From Pseudomonas sp. IPO3778 (GTDB taxonomy: Bacteria; Pseudomonadota; Gammaproteobacteria; Pseudomonadales; Pseudomonadaceae): 50,615 nucleotides of DNA. This document shows, piece by piece, positions 24,202-33,386 of this stretch (positions are counted from its first letter, which is position 1; every line of letters starts with the position of its first letter). Under the pieces are notes generated by a model that saw nothing but the letters and a program-made list of their open reading frames with translations, ran no database searches and was not told the origin of the DNA. The stretch spans positions 1 to 50,615 of the forward strand of contig NZ_JACARC010000018.1 in the NCBI RefSeq assembly GCF_013386825.1. Direction: 5' to 3'. Both the position numbers and the translations under genes were made by a program.

Positions 24202-24666
24202 CTAGAACATCGGCCGTGCCGAAGCAATCGCCACCAGCACCAACCCCACAATCAAATTAATCCCCACCAACTTACGAATCTGCCCCAGCGCCGCCGCCCC
24301 GGCCGGCCAATCCTCAGCCGCCACCGCCGTGCGCAACTCAGGCAACTTCAACGCCTGGATCCGGATAAACAACGCCGTCATCACCACATACAATCCCATC
24401 ATGATCTGCACATAACGCGGCGCGGTCTCAAACCCGTTGAAGCGCAGTTGCAGCAGGCCGACGCCGCTGATCGGCAAGACCAGCACCGCCACCCAGACCC
24501 ACACGAAAAAACGTTGAAACACATTTACCCAGAGTTTCAGCCGGGCAGGCCCGTCCAGCGCGGCCATGGCGGCGGGGCGCAGGATCATCCAGGCGAAAAA
24601 CATACTGCCGACCCAGATCAGGGCGGCCAGTACATGCAGGGTATAAGCAAGGCTAAACACGGTCAT
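24202..24666 (-). CDS. CopD-family inner-membrane protein
   Basis: This 154-aa protein has four hydrophobic helices and the N-terminal motif LHVLAALIWVGSMFFAW, typical of the CopD/YcnJ-like membrane domain. Family members are linked to copper handling or are haem-containing; a copper role here is only inferred from the family. GGAG precedes the ATG. It is divergent from dinG. Confidence 0.78.
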   Translation of the reverse strand: MTVFSLAYTLHVLAALIWVGSMFFAWMILRPAAMAALDGPARLKLWVNVFQRFFVWVWVAVLVLPISGVGLLQLRFNGFETAPRYVQIMMGLYVVMTALFIRIQALKLPELRTAVAAEDWPAGAAALGQIRKLVGINLIVGLVLVAIASARPMF

Positions 24667-24727
24667 TGGGGTACTCCGTTCTGCGCGGGATTAATTAGCG
24701 GGGTATGATAGCGGCCGATCCGAACCA

Positions 24728-24743
24728 CTGAAAATTTATCCAG
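24728..24743. promoter_or_regulatory. Candidate LexA (SOS) box upstream of dinG
   Basis: The sequence reads CTG, ten A/T-rich bases, CAG, matching the CTG-N10-CAG LexA consensus. It ends 22 nt before the dinG ATG and lies downstream of a possible -10 (TATGAT, 24704-24709). E. coli dinG is a LexA-regulated SOS gene, so position and match agree. The inner bases are not the best LexA match. Confidence 0.5.
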
Positions 24744-24765
24744 CGTTTTTTGCGCCCGACTATCC

Positions 24766-26910
24766 ATGATCAGCACTGAACTCAAAACCACGATCCAGGG
24801 CGCCTACTCGCGTTTTCTCGAAGCCAAGAGCTTGAAACCGCGGTACGGCCAGCGCCTGATGATCGCCGAAGTCGCCAAGGTCCTCGGGGATATCGACACC
24901 GACGACGAAGGCCGGCGCAGTGGCGACCCCGCGGTGGTGGCCGTCGAAGCCGGCACCGGTACCGGCAAAACCGTGGCCTATTGCATCGCGGCGATTCCCA
25001 CCGCCAAGGCCGCCGGCAAACGCCTGGTGATTGCCACCGCCACCGTCGCCCTGCAAGAGCAGATTGTCTACAAAGACCTGCCAGACCTGATGCGCAACAG
25101 CGGCCTGAACTTCACCTTCGCCCTGGCCAAGGGCCGTGGGCGCTACATGTGCCTGTCCAAGCTCGATGTATTGTTGCAGGAAGGCCACGCGCAAACCGCC
25201 ACAGCGTCGCTGTTCGAAGAAGAAGGCTTCAAGATTGAGGTCGATGAGGTCAGTCAGAAGCTGTTTACCAGCATGATCGAGAAACTCGCCGGCAATAAAT
25301 GGGACGGCGACCGCGACAGCTGGCCGAATGCCCTGGAAGACGCCGACTGGGCACGCCTGACCACCGATCACAGCCAGTGCACCAACCGCCATTGCCCCAA
25401 CTTCGGCCAGTGCGCCTTTTACAAGGCCCGGGAAGGCATGGGCAAGGTCGACGTTATTGTCACCAACCATGACATGGTCCTGGCCGACCTGGCCCTGGGC
25501 GGCGGCGCCGTATTGCCGGACCCGCGTGACACCCTCTACGTGTTCGACGAAGGCCATCACCTGCCCGACAAGGCCATCGGCCACTTCGCCCACTACACGC
25601 GCCTGCGTTCCACCGCCGACTGGCTGGAAACCACCGCCAAGAACCTCACCAAACTGCTGGCCCAGCACCCGCTGCCCGGCGACCTGGGCAAGTTGATCGA
25701 GCAGGTTCCGGAGCTGGCGCGAGAGATCAAGACCCAGCAGCAGTTCATGTTCAGCGCCTGCGAGCAGGTAGCCGACTTCAAGCCCGGCGAAGACGTGGAA
25801 GGCCGTGAGCGGCCGCGTCATCGTTTCGTCGGCGGGCTAATCCCCGAGCACATGCGCGAGATGGGCATCGAGCTGAAGAAAGGCTTCTCGCGCCTGACCG
25901 ACCTGTTCACCCGTCTTACCGACCTGCTCAAGGAAGGCATGGACGGCGAGGTGAACATCGGCATCGCCAGCAACCAGGCCGAAGAATGGTACCCACTGTT
26001 CGGCAGCCTGCTGTCCCGCTCCCAGGGCAACTGGGAGCTATGGACCGCTTTTACCGTGGAAGACCCGGAAGACAACCCGCCCATGGCGCGTTGGCTGACG
26101 TTGTCGGAAAGCGGTGCGCTGTTTGATATCGAGGTCAACGCCAGCCCGATCCTGGCGGCGGAAATGCTCCGACGCAACCTGTGGAACGTGGCCTACGGCA
26201 CCCTGGTGACCTCGGCCACGCTGACAGCCCTGGGCACCTTCGACCGCTTCCGCATGCGCGCCGGGCTGCCGAAAAAAGCCGTTACCGCCGTGGTGCCGAG
26301 CCCGTTCCATCACGCCGACGCCGGTGTGCTGCGGGTGCCGGACCTCAAGGCCGACCCACGGGATGCGCCGGCCCACACGGCGGCGATCATTCGCGACCTG
26401 CCGTCGCTGGTGGAAGGTTCCCGGGGCACGCTGGTGCTGTTCTCGTCCCGCAAACAGATGCAGGACGTGTTCGACGGCCTCGACCGTGACTGGCGCAAGC
26501 AGGTGTTTATCCAGGGCAACCTGTCGAAACAGGAAACCCTGAACAAGCACAAGGCGCGGGTGGATGGCGGTGACTCCAGCGTGCTGTTTGGCCTGGCGAG
26601 TTTCGCCGAAGGTGTGGATTTGCCGGGCGCCTACTGCGAGCACGTGGTGATCGCCAAGATCCCGTTCTCGGTGCCGGATGACCCGGTGGAAGCGGCGCTG
26701 GCCGAATGGATCGAGGCCCGGGGCGGTAATCCGTTCATGGAAATCTCGGTGCCGGACGCTTCCCTGAAGCTGGTCCAGGCCTGCGGGCGCCTGCTGCGGA
26801 CCGAAGAAGATCGCGGCACCATCACCTTGCTTGACCGGCGCCTGGTCACCCAGCGCTATGGGAAAGCTATCCTGAATGCTTTGCCGCCGTTCCGGCGGGA
26901 AATTTCATAA
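24766..26910 (+). CDS. dinG: ATP-dependent DNA helicase DinG
   Basis: This 714-aa superfamily 2 XPD-like helicase moves 5'-3' and resolves R-loops, D-loops and G-quadruplexes in SOS repair. Walker A is GTGTGKT (63-69) and the DEAH-like box is VFDEGHH. The four iron-sulfur cysteines are present: one in RGRYMCLSK and three in HSQCTNRHCPNFGQC. Motifs V/VI appear as FAEGVDLPG and QACGRLLRTEEDRG. Length matches E. coli DinG. It is transcribed alone behind the LexA-like box. Confidence 0.95.
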   Translation: MISTELKTTIQGAYSRFLEAKSLKPRYGQRLMIAEVAKVLGDIDTDDEGRRSGDPAVVAVEAGTGTGKTVAYCIAAIPTAKAAGKRLVIATATVALQEQIVYKDLPDLMRNSGLNFTFALAKGRGRYMCLSKLDVLLQEGHAQTATASLFEEEGFKIEVDEVSQKLFTSMIEKLAGNKWDGDRDSWPNALEDADWARLTTDHSQCTNRHCPNFGQCAFYKAREGMGKVDVIVTNHDMVLADLALGGGAVLPDPRDTLYVFDEGHHLPDKAIGHFAHYTRLRSTADWLETTAKNLTKLLAQHPLPGDLGKLIEQVPELAREIKTQQQFMFSACEQVADFKPGEDVEGRERPRHRFVGGLIPEHMREMGIELKKGFSRLTDLFTRLTDLLKEGMDGEVNIGIASNQAEEWYPLFGSLLSRSQGNWELWTAFTVEDPEDNPPMARWLTLSESGALFDIEVNASPILAAEMLRRNLWNVAYGTLVTSATLTALGTFDRFRMRAGLPKKAVTAVVPSPFHHADAGVLRVPDLKADPRDAPAHTAAIIRDLPSLVEGSRGTLVLFSSRKQMQDVFDGLDRDWRKQVFIQGNLSKQETLNKHKARVDGGDSSVLFGLASFAEGVDLPGAYCEHVVIAKIPFSVPDDPVEAALAEWIEARGGNPFMEISVPDASLKLVQACGRLLRTEEDRGTITLLDRRLVTQRYGKAILNALPPFRREIS

Positions 26911-26916
26911 GCCACC

Positions 26917-26934
26917 GTGGGCGAAATCGCCCAC
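26917..26934 (+). terminator. Short hairpin after dinG
   Basis: A perfect 8-bp stem (GTGGGCGA with TCGCCCAC) starts 7 nt after the dinG stop. There is no U-tract, so it may be a weak or Rho-assisted terminator. Confidence 0.45.
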
Positions 26935-27005
26935 TTCGTGGTCTATCTCACCATCGTTTCACTTCATCAGGCCAGTCATCGGCCGTTTGGGAGAGCCTTG
27001 TTCAC

Positions 27006-29333
27006 ATGATTCGCACGCTGCCCGCTGTTTTTGCCCTGTTGTTTGCCGCGCCATTGCTGGCTGCGCCTGCCGGGCAACAAACGTTATTCAACTTTGTACG
27101 GCCCGCCGATGTGGTCAAGGTGGCGACCCAGGACGCCAGCCTGCCGCAATACAACGCCGAACAAACCCCTGAAGGCGAAGTGCTGCGCCGTATCACCTTC
27201 AACCCCGCGGCCGAACCGAGCCTGGTGCTCAGCCCGCAAAGCGGCGCCTGGGACTGGTCGCAGTCCGGCGCCATGAGCTTGCGCATCCAAAGTGCGATGG
27301 ACTGGGCGCTGACCGTGTACGTCAAAGTACAGAGCAATGACGGCAGGGCGCTGTTCAGCCGTGTCGACCTGCCTGCCGGCCCGGCGCAGACGTTGCTGAT
27401 TCCCCTGCAAGCCAATTCGCCGCTGAGCCAGGGCATGAAGGCCGGCCCGCCGATGCCCATCACCGTTGACGGCCAGCGCGTGTTGCTGGCCAGCAGTGAA
27501 GGCGAGATCGACCGCAGCCAGGTGGTGTCGGTGACCCTGTCGATGATCAAGCCCAATGTTGCCCAGAGCATTTTGCTGGAGCGCTTTGGCGTGCAGGACA
27601 TCGAACCCGTGCTCAAGGCCACCTACAGTGAACTGGTGGACGCTTACGGGCAGTCCACCCGGGCCCGCTGGCCGGAAAAAGTCAGCAGTGACGACCAGTT
27701 GAGGGCCGCTGCGGTCAAGGAGCAGCAACAGCTCAAGGGCTGGCTGGCCGAACGCGACAAGGCGTCCCTGGACAAATTCGGCGGCTGGAACAAGGGCCCG
27801 GCCTTTGACGCCAGCGGTTTCTTCCGCACCGAGAAACGTGACGGGCGCTGGTACCTGGTGACACCGCAAGGCCATCCTTTCTATTCCCTGGGCGTTAACA
27901 CCGTGGCCCCGGACAACAGCCAGACCTACGTGGCGGGCCGCGAATGGATGTTTGCCGCGTTGCCCAAGGCCGGTGAACCGTTCGACAAATACTACGGCAG
28001 CAGTGACAGCCGCAGCGGCAATGGCGCAGATCAGGGCCGCAGCTTTAATGCCGGGCGCTGGTACGACTTCTATGGCGCCAACCTGCAGCGCACCTATGGC
28101 CAGCCTTGCGTGCCGCCTGCGCCGTGCACGCCGGAAGGTTTCGACTCGAAACGCTGGGTCAGCCATACCCTCGACCGCTTGCGAGCCTGGGGTTTCAACA
28201 CCGTGGGCAACTGGAGTGCGCCGCAGTTGGCGACCGCCGACCGGGTGCCTTACACCTTGCCCCTGTCGATCGTCGGTGATTACGCGAGCATCAGCACCGG
28301 TACCGATTGGTGGGGCGGCATGCCCGACCCGTTCGACCCGCGCTTCGCCATGGCCACCGAACGCGCGGTGGCGATTGCCGCCCGCGACCATCGGGATGAC
28401 CCGTGGCTGATCGGTTACTTTGCCGACAACGAGCTGGCCTGGGCCGGCCCCGGCGATGATCCGAAATCCCGCTATGCCTTGGCCTACGGCACCTTGCGCA
28501 TGACCACCGACGTACCGGCCAAGCGCGCGTTTCTCAAACAATTGCGCGACAAGTACCGCAACCAGGCCGGGCTGTCGAAGGCCTGGGGCATCGACCTGCC
28601 GGCCTGGGAGCTGATGGAAGACCCGGGTTTTGTGCCGCCGATGCCGAACCCCGAGCACCCGGAAATCGAAGCAGACTTCAAATACTTCCAGAAGACCTTC
28701 GCCGATGCCTACTTCAAGACCATCTCCGACTCGCTGAAATGGCATGCGCCCAACCAGCTGTTGCTGGGTGGCCGTTACGCGGTCAGTACACCGGAGGCGG
28801 TGGCGTCCTGCGCGCAGTATTGCGACGTGTTGAGTTTCAACATGTACACCCTCAAGCCCCAGGACGGTTACGATTTCGCAGCGCTGCGGGCGCTGGACAA
28901 GCCAGTACTGATCACCGAGTTCAACTTCGGCTCGGCGGACCGTGGCCCGTTCTGGGGCGGCGTGACCCAGTTGGCCAGGGAAGAGGACCGTGGGGCTGCC
29001 TACGCCAACTTCCTCAAGCAGGCCATGGCTGAACCGTCGATCGTTGGCGTGCACTGGTTCCAGTACCTGGACCAGCCGGTCACCGGACGTCTGCTGGACG
29101 GCGAAAACGGCCACTTTGGCCTGGTGGGCATCACCGATGTGCCGTACCAGGGCTTTGTCGACAGTGTGCGTAAAAGTAACCTGGCGGCGGTCGACCAGTT
29201 GGGCAAGGAGGCCGAAAAGGCCAAGGCGGCAAGCGCGGCCCACACCGGTGAAGGCGGTAGAACCGGGCGTGAGGGCAATGCCGGGGAGCCGGGCGCAGGG
29301 CATGCCGGCGGGCATTCCGGCAAGGGCCATTGA
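27006..29333 (+). CDS. Exported clan GH-A glycoside hydrolase (agarase/beta-galactosidase-like) with collagen-like tail
   Basis: This 775-aa protein has a signal peptide at 1-19 or 20, then an N-terminal beta domain (about 25-200) and a TIM-barrel catalytic domain (about 260-720). The two acidic residues of clan GH-A are visible: E476 as acid/base (FADNELAW) and E638 as nucleophile (VLITEFNFG). The overall style resembles agarase-like GH50/GH42 proteins, but substrate cannot be assigned. The final 30 residues (746-775) are Gly-rich, with six clean Gly-X-Y triplets followed by His/Gly. It follows dinG by 95 nt. The natural substrate may be an environmental or self-made polysaccharide. Confidence 0.8.
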   Translation: MIRTLPAVFALLFAAPLLAAPAGQQTLFNFVRPADVVKVATQDASLPQYNAEQTPEGEVLRRITFNPAAEPSLVLSPQSGAWDWSQSGAMSLRIQSAMDWALTVYVKVQSNDGRALFSRVDLPAGPAQTLLIPLQANSPLSQGMKAGPPMPITVDGQRVLLASSEGEIDRSQVVSVTLSMIKPNVAQSILLERFGVQDIEPVLKATYSELVDAYGQSTRARWPEKVSSDDQLRAAAVKEQQQLKGWLAERDKASLDKFGGWNKGPAFDASGFFRTEKRDGRWYLVTPQGHPFYSLGVNTVAPDNSQTYVAGREWMFAALPKAGEPFDKYYGSSDSRSGNGADQGRSFNAGRWYDFYGANLQRTYGQPCVPPAPCTPEGFDSKRWVSHTLDRLRAWGFNTVGNWSAPQLATADRVPYTLPLSIVGDYASISTGTDWWGGMPDPFDPRFAMATERAVAIAARDHRDDPWLIGYFADNELAWAGPGDDPKSRYALAYGTLRMTTDVPAKRAFLKQLRDKYRNQAGLSKAWGIDLPAWELMEDPGFVPPMPNPEHPEIEADFKYFQKTFADAYFKTISDSLKWHAPNQLLLGGRYAVSTPEAVASCAQYCDVLSFNMYTLKPQDGYDFAALRALDKPVLITEFNFGSADRGPFWGGVTQLAREEDRGAAYANFLKQAMAEPSIVGVHWFQYLDQPVTGRLLDGENGHFGLVGITDVPYQGFVDSVRKSNLAAVDQLGKEAEKAKAASAAHTGEGGRTGREGNAGEPGAGHAGGHSGKGH

Positions 29334-29425
29334 TGGGGCCTGATCGACGAGTGCGGGTTCCCAAATCACTCAATGGCTGGAACAATGTCGGCCACTTTTT
29401 GCGGTACGTTTCCGAGGGGGCTTAG

Positions 29426-30571
29426 GTGCAGATTCAGGGTCATTACGAGCTCCAATTCGAAGCGGTGCGTGAAGCCTTTGCCGCGCTGTTCGACGACCCT
29501 CAGGAGCGTGGCGCCGCGCTGTGTATCCAGATCGGTGGCGAAACCGTCGTCGACCTGTGGGCCGGTACTGCCGACAAGGACGGTGCCGAGGCCTGGCATA
29601 GCGATACCATCGCCAACCTGTTCTCCTGCACCAAGACCTTCACGGCCGTCACGGCGCTGCAGCTGGTAGCCGAAGGCAAGTTGCAGCTGGATGCACCGGT
29701 CGCTAAATACTGGCCGCAATTCGCGGCAGCCGGCAAAGAAGCCATCACCCTGCGCCATCTGCTCTGCCACCAGGCCGGGCTGCCGGCCCTGCGCGAAACC
29801 CTGCCCGCTGAAGCGCTTTACGACTGGCCAATGATGGTCGACGCCCTTGCGGCCGAGGCCCCGTGGTGGAAGCTCGGAGAAGGCCATGGCTATGCGGCGA
29901 TTACCTACGGCTGGCTGGTGGGTGAATTACTCCGTCGCGCCGACGGCCGCGGGCCGGGCGAGTCCATCGTGGCCCGGGTTGCACGGCCATTGGGCCTGGA
30001 CTTCCATGTGGGTCTGGCAGATGAAGAGTTTTATCGCGTGGCCCATATAGCCCGGGGCAAGGGCAATGTAGGCGATGAGGCGGCACAACGTTTACTTCAA
30101 GTAACGATGCGCGAGCCGATGGCCATGACTACCCGCGCATTTACCAATCCACCGTCTATTCTCACCAGCACTAATAAACCCGAATGGCGGCGTATGCAGC
30201 AGCCAGCGGCAAATGGTCACGGTAATGCGCGAAGTCTGGCGGGTTTTTATAGTGGGCTGCTCGACGGTAGTTTGCTGGAAGCCGATATGCTTGAAGAGTT
30301 GACCCGTGAACACAGTATTGGCCCGGATAAAACCTTATTGACACAAACCCGGTTCGGCCTGGGCTGCATGTTGGATCAACCGAACGTGCCAAACGCCACG
30401 TTCGGCCTTGGCCCACGGGCGTTCGGGCATCCCGGGGCAGGGGGCTCGGTGGGGTTTGCCGACCCGGAACATGATGTAGCCTTTGGTTTTGTGACCAATA
30501 CATTGGGGCCTTACGTACTTATGGACCCGCGGGCGCAAAAGTTGGTCAGAATATTGGCCGGTTGTCTGTAA
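29426..30571 (+). CDS. Class C beta-lactamase-like serine hydrolase (EstB type)
   Basis: This 381-aa protein of the beta-lactamase/penicillin-binding superfamily has the nucleophile motif SCTK (S67, K70), the tyrosine motif in GHGYAAITYGW and the third motif HPGAGGS near the C-terminus. No signal peptide is seen, which suggests a cytoplasmic esterase such as EstB rather than a secreted lactamase. The start is GTG at 29426, with GAGGGGG 6 nt upstream. It lies 92 nt after the glycoside hydrolase gene. Confidence 0.88.
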   Translation: MQIQGHYELQFEAVREAFAALFDDPQERGAALCIQIGGETVVDLWAGTADKDGAEAWHSDTIANLFSCTKTFTAVTALQLVAEGKLQLDAPVAKYWPQFAAAGKEAITLRHLLCHQAGLPALRETLPAEALYDWPMMVDALAAEAPWWKLGEGHGYAAITYGWLVGELLRRADGRGPGESIVARVARPLGLDFHVGLADEEFYRVAHIARGKGNVGDEAAQRLLQVTMREPMAMTTRAFTNPPSILTSTNKPEWRRMQQPAANGHGNARSLAGFYSGLLDGSLLEADMLEELTREHSIGPDKTLLTQTRFGLGCMLDQPNVPNATFGLGPRAFGHPGAGGSVGFADPEHDVAFGFVTNTLGPYVLMDPRAQKLVRILAGCL

Positions 30572-30713
30572 ATAGCTTGCTGTCTTGCGTTTTTTTGTTA
30601 CAAAGGCACATACAAAAAGACGCTAGGCAAAATGTTGTAACTTTAATGTTCCAGAAGCGTCTGTTTAACGGGTCATTCAGGCCCCTGATTTTTTCTCATT
30701 TTGTGGATATCTC

Positions 30714-31886
30714 ATGTTATCGAACAAGTCCTTGGCACTGGCGCTATGCCTCACTATTACTGGCTGTGCACAAACCCCACAAAATGATGCCGAAGGTGGG
30801 CATTGGTGGTCATTTGGCTCTGATAAGGCTGCTACCAAGGACGCAGTGAGCCAAGCTGATACCAAGCCGGATGCCAAGCCTGCCGTCGCTGCCAAGGCGG
30901 CTGCGCCGGTAGCGCCTGCCGCTGCGGCACCTGCCCCGGCTGCTGCTGCACCCGTCGCCAAGGCGGATACCGGCTCCAGCTGGTGGCCGTTCTCGTCGAA
31001 AACCGACGATGCCAAGGCTGACCTGAAGGCCGACCTCAAGGCTGCGACGCCTGCATCCGGCGCCCCAGCTGCTGCACCGGCTGCCGCACCCGCTGTTGCC
31101 AAGACAGATACCGATACCAAATGGTGGTGGCCGTTCGAAAGCAAGCCAAAGCCATTGGCCAAGGTCGACGTTGCCAACATCCCGATGCCTGATCCAAAAG
31201 TTACCCAGGCCTGGCTGGACGATTACGAGCCACGCCTGCGTCTCGCGATCAAGGACAGCAACCTGCAACTGGAACGTCGCGACAACGTCTTGGTCGTGAT
31301 TGCCCCGGTCGACGGCTCCTACAACCCGAAACGCCCGGCGATGTTGCTGCCGGTGACCCTGGGTCCATTCACCCGCGTTGCCAAGGCGGTTGAAGGCGAT
31401 CCGAAGACGGCCGTACTGGTACTGGGCCACGTCGATACCACAGGCGCCGAGCCGGTGAGCCAGGCCCTGACCAAGGAACGTGCGCAGTCCATCGCCTCGA
31501 TCTTCAGCCTCAGCGGCCTGAAGCAGGACCGCCTGATGCTGCGTGGCATGGGTGACCTGATGCCGCGCGCCGCCAACGACAGCACCCAGGGCCGTGCCCT
31601 GAACCGTCGCATGGAAATCATGTTCACCCAGCGCACCACCATGCTGGCCCTGCTGAGCAAGTACAACTCGGCCAACCCGCCGAAGGCTGAAATGGTTGCG
31701 GTGCAAGACGTTCCTGCGCCAGTGGCGGCTCCGGTCAAGAAAGCGGCTCCAGCGAAAAAGCCAGTCGCCAAGAAAGCCGCTGCCAAGCCGGCTGCCAAAA
31801 AGGCACCTGCCAAGCCCGCCGCGAAAAAACCGGCACCGGCCAAGGCTGCAGCTCCAGCCGCTACGAACGACCAGGCAAAAAACTGA
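30714..31886 (+). CDS. OmpA-family lipoprotein with WWxF repeats and AlgP-like Lys/Ala/Pro tail
   Basis: This 390-aa lipoprotein has lipobox ITGC (Cys18). Three Trp-Trp-x-Phe units (31-34, 90-93, 138-141) are separated by Ala/Pro/Lys linkers. An OmpA-like domain covers about 150-305 (VLGHVDTTGAEPVSQALTKERA; ALNRRMEIMF). The tail (333-390) is made of PAAKK/APAKK repeats like those in AlgP and histone H1. It probably binds peptidoglycan while the basic tail interacts with anionic polymers; that last point is inference. Upstream 30572-30713 holds an inverted GTTACAA/TTGTAAC pair (30597-30603, 30635-30641). pdxH follows after 27 nt. Confidence 0.85.
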   Translation: MLSNKSLALALCLTITGCAQTPQNDAEGGHWWSFGSDKAATKDAVSQADTKPDAKPAVAAKAAAPVAPAAAAPAPAAAAPVAKADTGSSWWPFSSKTDDAKADLKADLKAATPASGAPAAAPAAAPAVAKTDTDTKWWWPFESKPKPLAKVDVANIPMPDPKVTQAWLDDYEPRLRLAIKDSNLQLERRDNVLVVIAPVDGSYNPKRPAMLLPVTLGPFTRVAKAVEGDPKTAVLVLGHVDTTGAEPVSQALTKERAQSIASIFSLSGLKQDRLMLRGMGDLMPRAANDSTQGRALNRRMEIMFTQRTTMLALLSKYNSANPPKAEMVAVQDVPAPVAAPVKKAAPAKKPVAKKAAAKPAAKKAPAKPAAKKPAPAKAAAPAATNDQAKN

Positions 31887-31913
31887 TTATTTGAGCAAGA
31901 AGGATAACGCCGC

Positions 31914-32561
31914 ATGACCCAGGCACTGGCCGATATGCGCCGTGACTACACACGGGACGGTTTGAGCGAGGCCCAGGCCCCGGACGAACCGTTTGCCTTG
32001 TTCCACCAGTGGTTCAGCGACGCGGTGAAAACCGAGCAGCCACCGGTGGAGGCCAATGCCATGACGCTGGCAACGGTCGACCAGGACGGTCGTCCCCATT
32101 GCCGGATCCTGCTGCTCAAGGGGCTGGATGCACAGGGCTTTACCTTCTTCACCAATTATCAGAGCGCCAAGGGCGAACAGCTCGCGGCGCGCCCGTTTGC
32201 TGCCATGACCTTCTTCTGGCCGACCCTGGAGCGCCAGGTGCGCATCGAAGGTCGGGTCGTGAAGGTCTCGCCCGAGGAGTCGGACGCTTACTTCCAGGTC
32301 CGCCCGCTGGGCAGCCGCCTGGGCGCCTGGGCTTCACCGCAGAGCCGGGTGATCAGGGATCGCGAAGAATTGCAGGACCTGCTCAAGGCGACCGAACAAC
32401 GCTTCAGCGATACCCAGCCAGACTGCCCCGAGCACTGGGGCGGCTACCGCCTGCTGCCAGAGCGCATCGAGTTCTGGCAAGGCCGCGCGAGTCGTTTGCA
32501 CGACCGCTTGAACTACCGCTTGCAGGGTGCCGACTGGGCCCGTGAGCGGCTGGCGCCCTGA
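31914..32561 (+). CDS. pdxH: Pyridoxine/pyridoxamine 5'-phosphate oxidase PdxH
   Basis: This 215-aa FMN-dependent oxidase performs the last step of PLP synthesis and salvage. The family signature is clear: an N-terminal [10 protein letters not shown] element, [27 protein letters not shown] in the FMN fold, [14 protein letters not shown], a PQSRVI element, and the C-terminal [16 protein letters not shown] end. Length is normal. AAGGA precedes the ATG, 27 nt after the OmpA-like lipoprotein gene, so co-transcription is likely. Confidence 0.95.
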   Translation: MTQALADMRRDYTRDGLSEAQAPDEPFALFHQWFSDAVKTEQPPVEANAMTLATVDQDGRPHCRILLLKGLDAQGFTFFTNYQSAKGEQLAARPFAAMTFFWPTLERQVRIEGRVVKVSPEESDAYFQVRPLGSRLGAWASPQSRVIRDREELQDLLKATEQRFSDTQPDCPEHWGGYRLLPERIEFWQGRASRLHDRLNYRLQGADWARERLAP

Positions 32562-32733
32562 GCCCACCTTTCGTCACCTCGCCTGAATGTTGCACGGCAC
32601 GCCGAAGTCTCTAGTCAGACGCTTCGGTTGGCCAGTGCTGCGTCATGCTGCCCTTACGTATGGCTACAATGATTAAACAGGCCTATGAAGAGCCTGATGG
32701 CGTTGAGGCTGTTACCATTCGTCGAGTTTTTCG

Positions 32734-32750
32734 GTACAGGCTCTCTGTAC
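32734..32750. promoter_or_regulatory. Inverted repeat GTACAG-N5-CTGTAC
   Basis: A perfect 6-bp inverted pair with a 5-nt spacer lies 94 nt before the SlyB-type lipoprotein start, in a 283-nt non-coding stretch. It could be an operator or a small mRNA hairpin. Nothing else was recognised in this stretch. Confidence 0.3.
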
Positions 32751-32844
32751 TAAGGCTGAATGAAAACAATTTTCTGCCCGGCATGCCGTGACAGGCAGCA
32801 AGCCGCAGCGGTTTAATGAATACCTGTCCTTTGGAGTTGATGCT

Positions 32845-33309
32845 ATGCGTAAGTCCGTTTTACTGGTTGCCTGCTTTACCACCCTGTCGCTGCTGCTGGG
32901 TGGCTGCGCCTCGAGTCTGACCGGCGACTCGTACTCCCGTGACGAAGCACGTCGTGTGCAGACTGTTCGCATGGGCACCATCGAATCCCTGCGTCCGGTG
33001 AAAATCGAAGGCACCAAGACCCCAATCGGCGGCGCTGCTGGCGCAGTCATCGGTGGCGTTGGCGGCAGCGCCATCGGTGGCGGCCGTGGCAGTATCGTCA
33101 CCGCCGTTATCGGTGCAGTTGCCGGCGGCCTGCTGGGCTCGGCCACCGAAGAAGGCCTGACCCGCACCCAGGGCGTTGAAATTACCGTTCGCGAAGACGA
33201 CGGCAGCATGCGCGCCTACGTCCAGGCTGTTCAAGAGAACGAAATCTTCCGCATCGGTGATCGCGTTCGCATCATGACTGTGGACGGAACCAGCCGCGTT
33301 ACTCGTTAA
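32845..33309 (+). CDS. SlyB-type glycine-zipper outer-membrane lipoprotein
   Basis: This 154-aa lipoprotein has lipobox LGGC (Cys21) and a glycine-zipper 2TM segment (GGAAGAVIGGVGGSAIGGG, then VIGAVAGGLLGSATEEG), then a small C-terminal beta domain (VEITVREDDGSMRAYVQ). It matches the SlyB/PcpX family in size and layout. I chose the ATG at 32845, with GGAG 9 nt upstream, over an in-frame start 19 codons earlier. A strong terminator follows. Confidence 0.9.
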   Translation: MRKSVLLVACFTTLSLLLGGCASSLTGDSYSRDEARRVQTVRMGTIESLRPVKIEGTKTPIGGAAGAVIGGVGGSAIGGGRGSIVTAVIGAVAGGLLGSATEEGLTRTQGVEITVREDDGSMRAYVQAVQENEIFRIGDRVRIMTVDGTSRVTR

Positions 33310-33332
33310 GAGTAAGGTCGCAGGAACAGAAA

Positions 33333-33366
33333 AACCCCAACCGGGTGATCGGTTGGGGTTTTTTGT
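33333..33366 (+). terminator. Intrinsic terminator after the SlyB-type gene
   Basis: A 10-bp stem (33333-33342 with 33351-33360) and 8-nt loop are followed by a T run. The A run before the stem means it could also terminate the opposing HEAT-like gene. Confidence 0.88.
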
Positions 33367-33386
33367 TGGGCGTATGTCTTGCCGGA

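Noticed and set aside
27084..29369. 761-aa open frame opposite the glycoside hydrolase gene
   Set aside because: Same high-GC antisense effect; the plus strand has a signal peptide and catalytic motifs, the minus strand has none.
30562..30849. 95-aa frame starting before the OmpA/AlgP-tail gene
   Set aside because: Out of frame with a lipoprotein start that has a clear lipobox; no supporting features.
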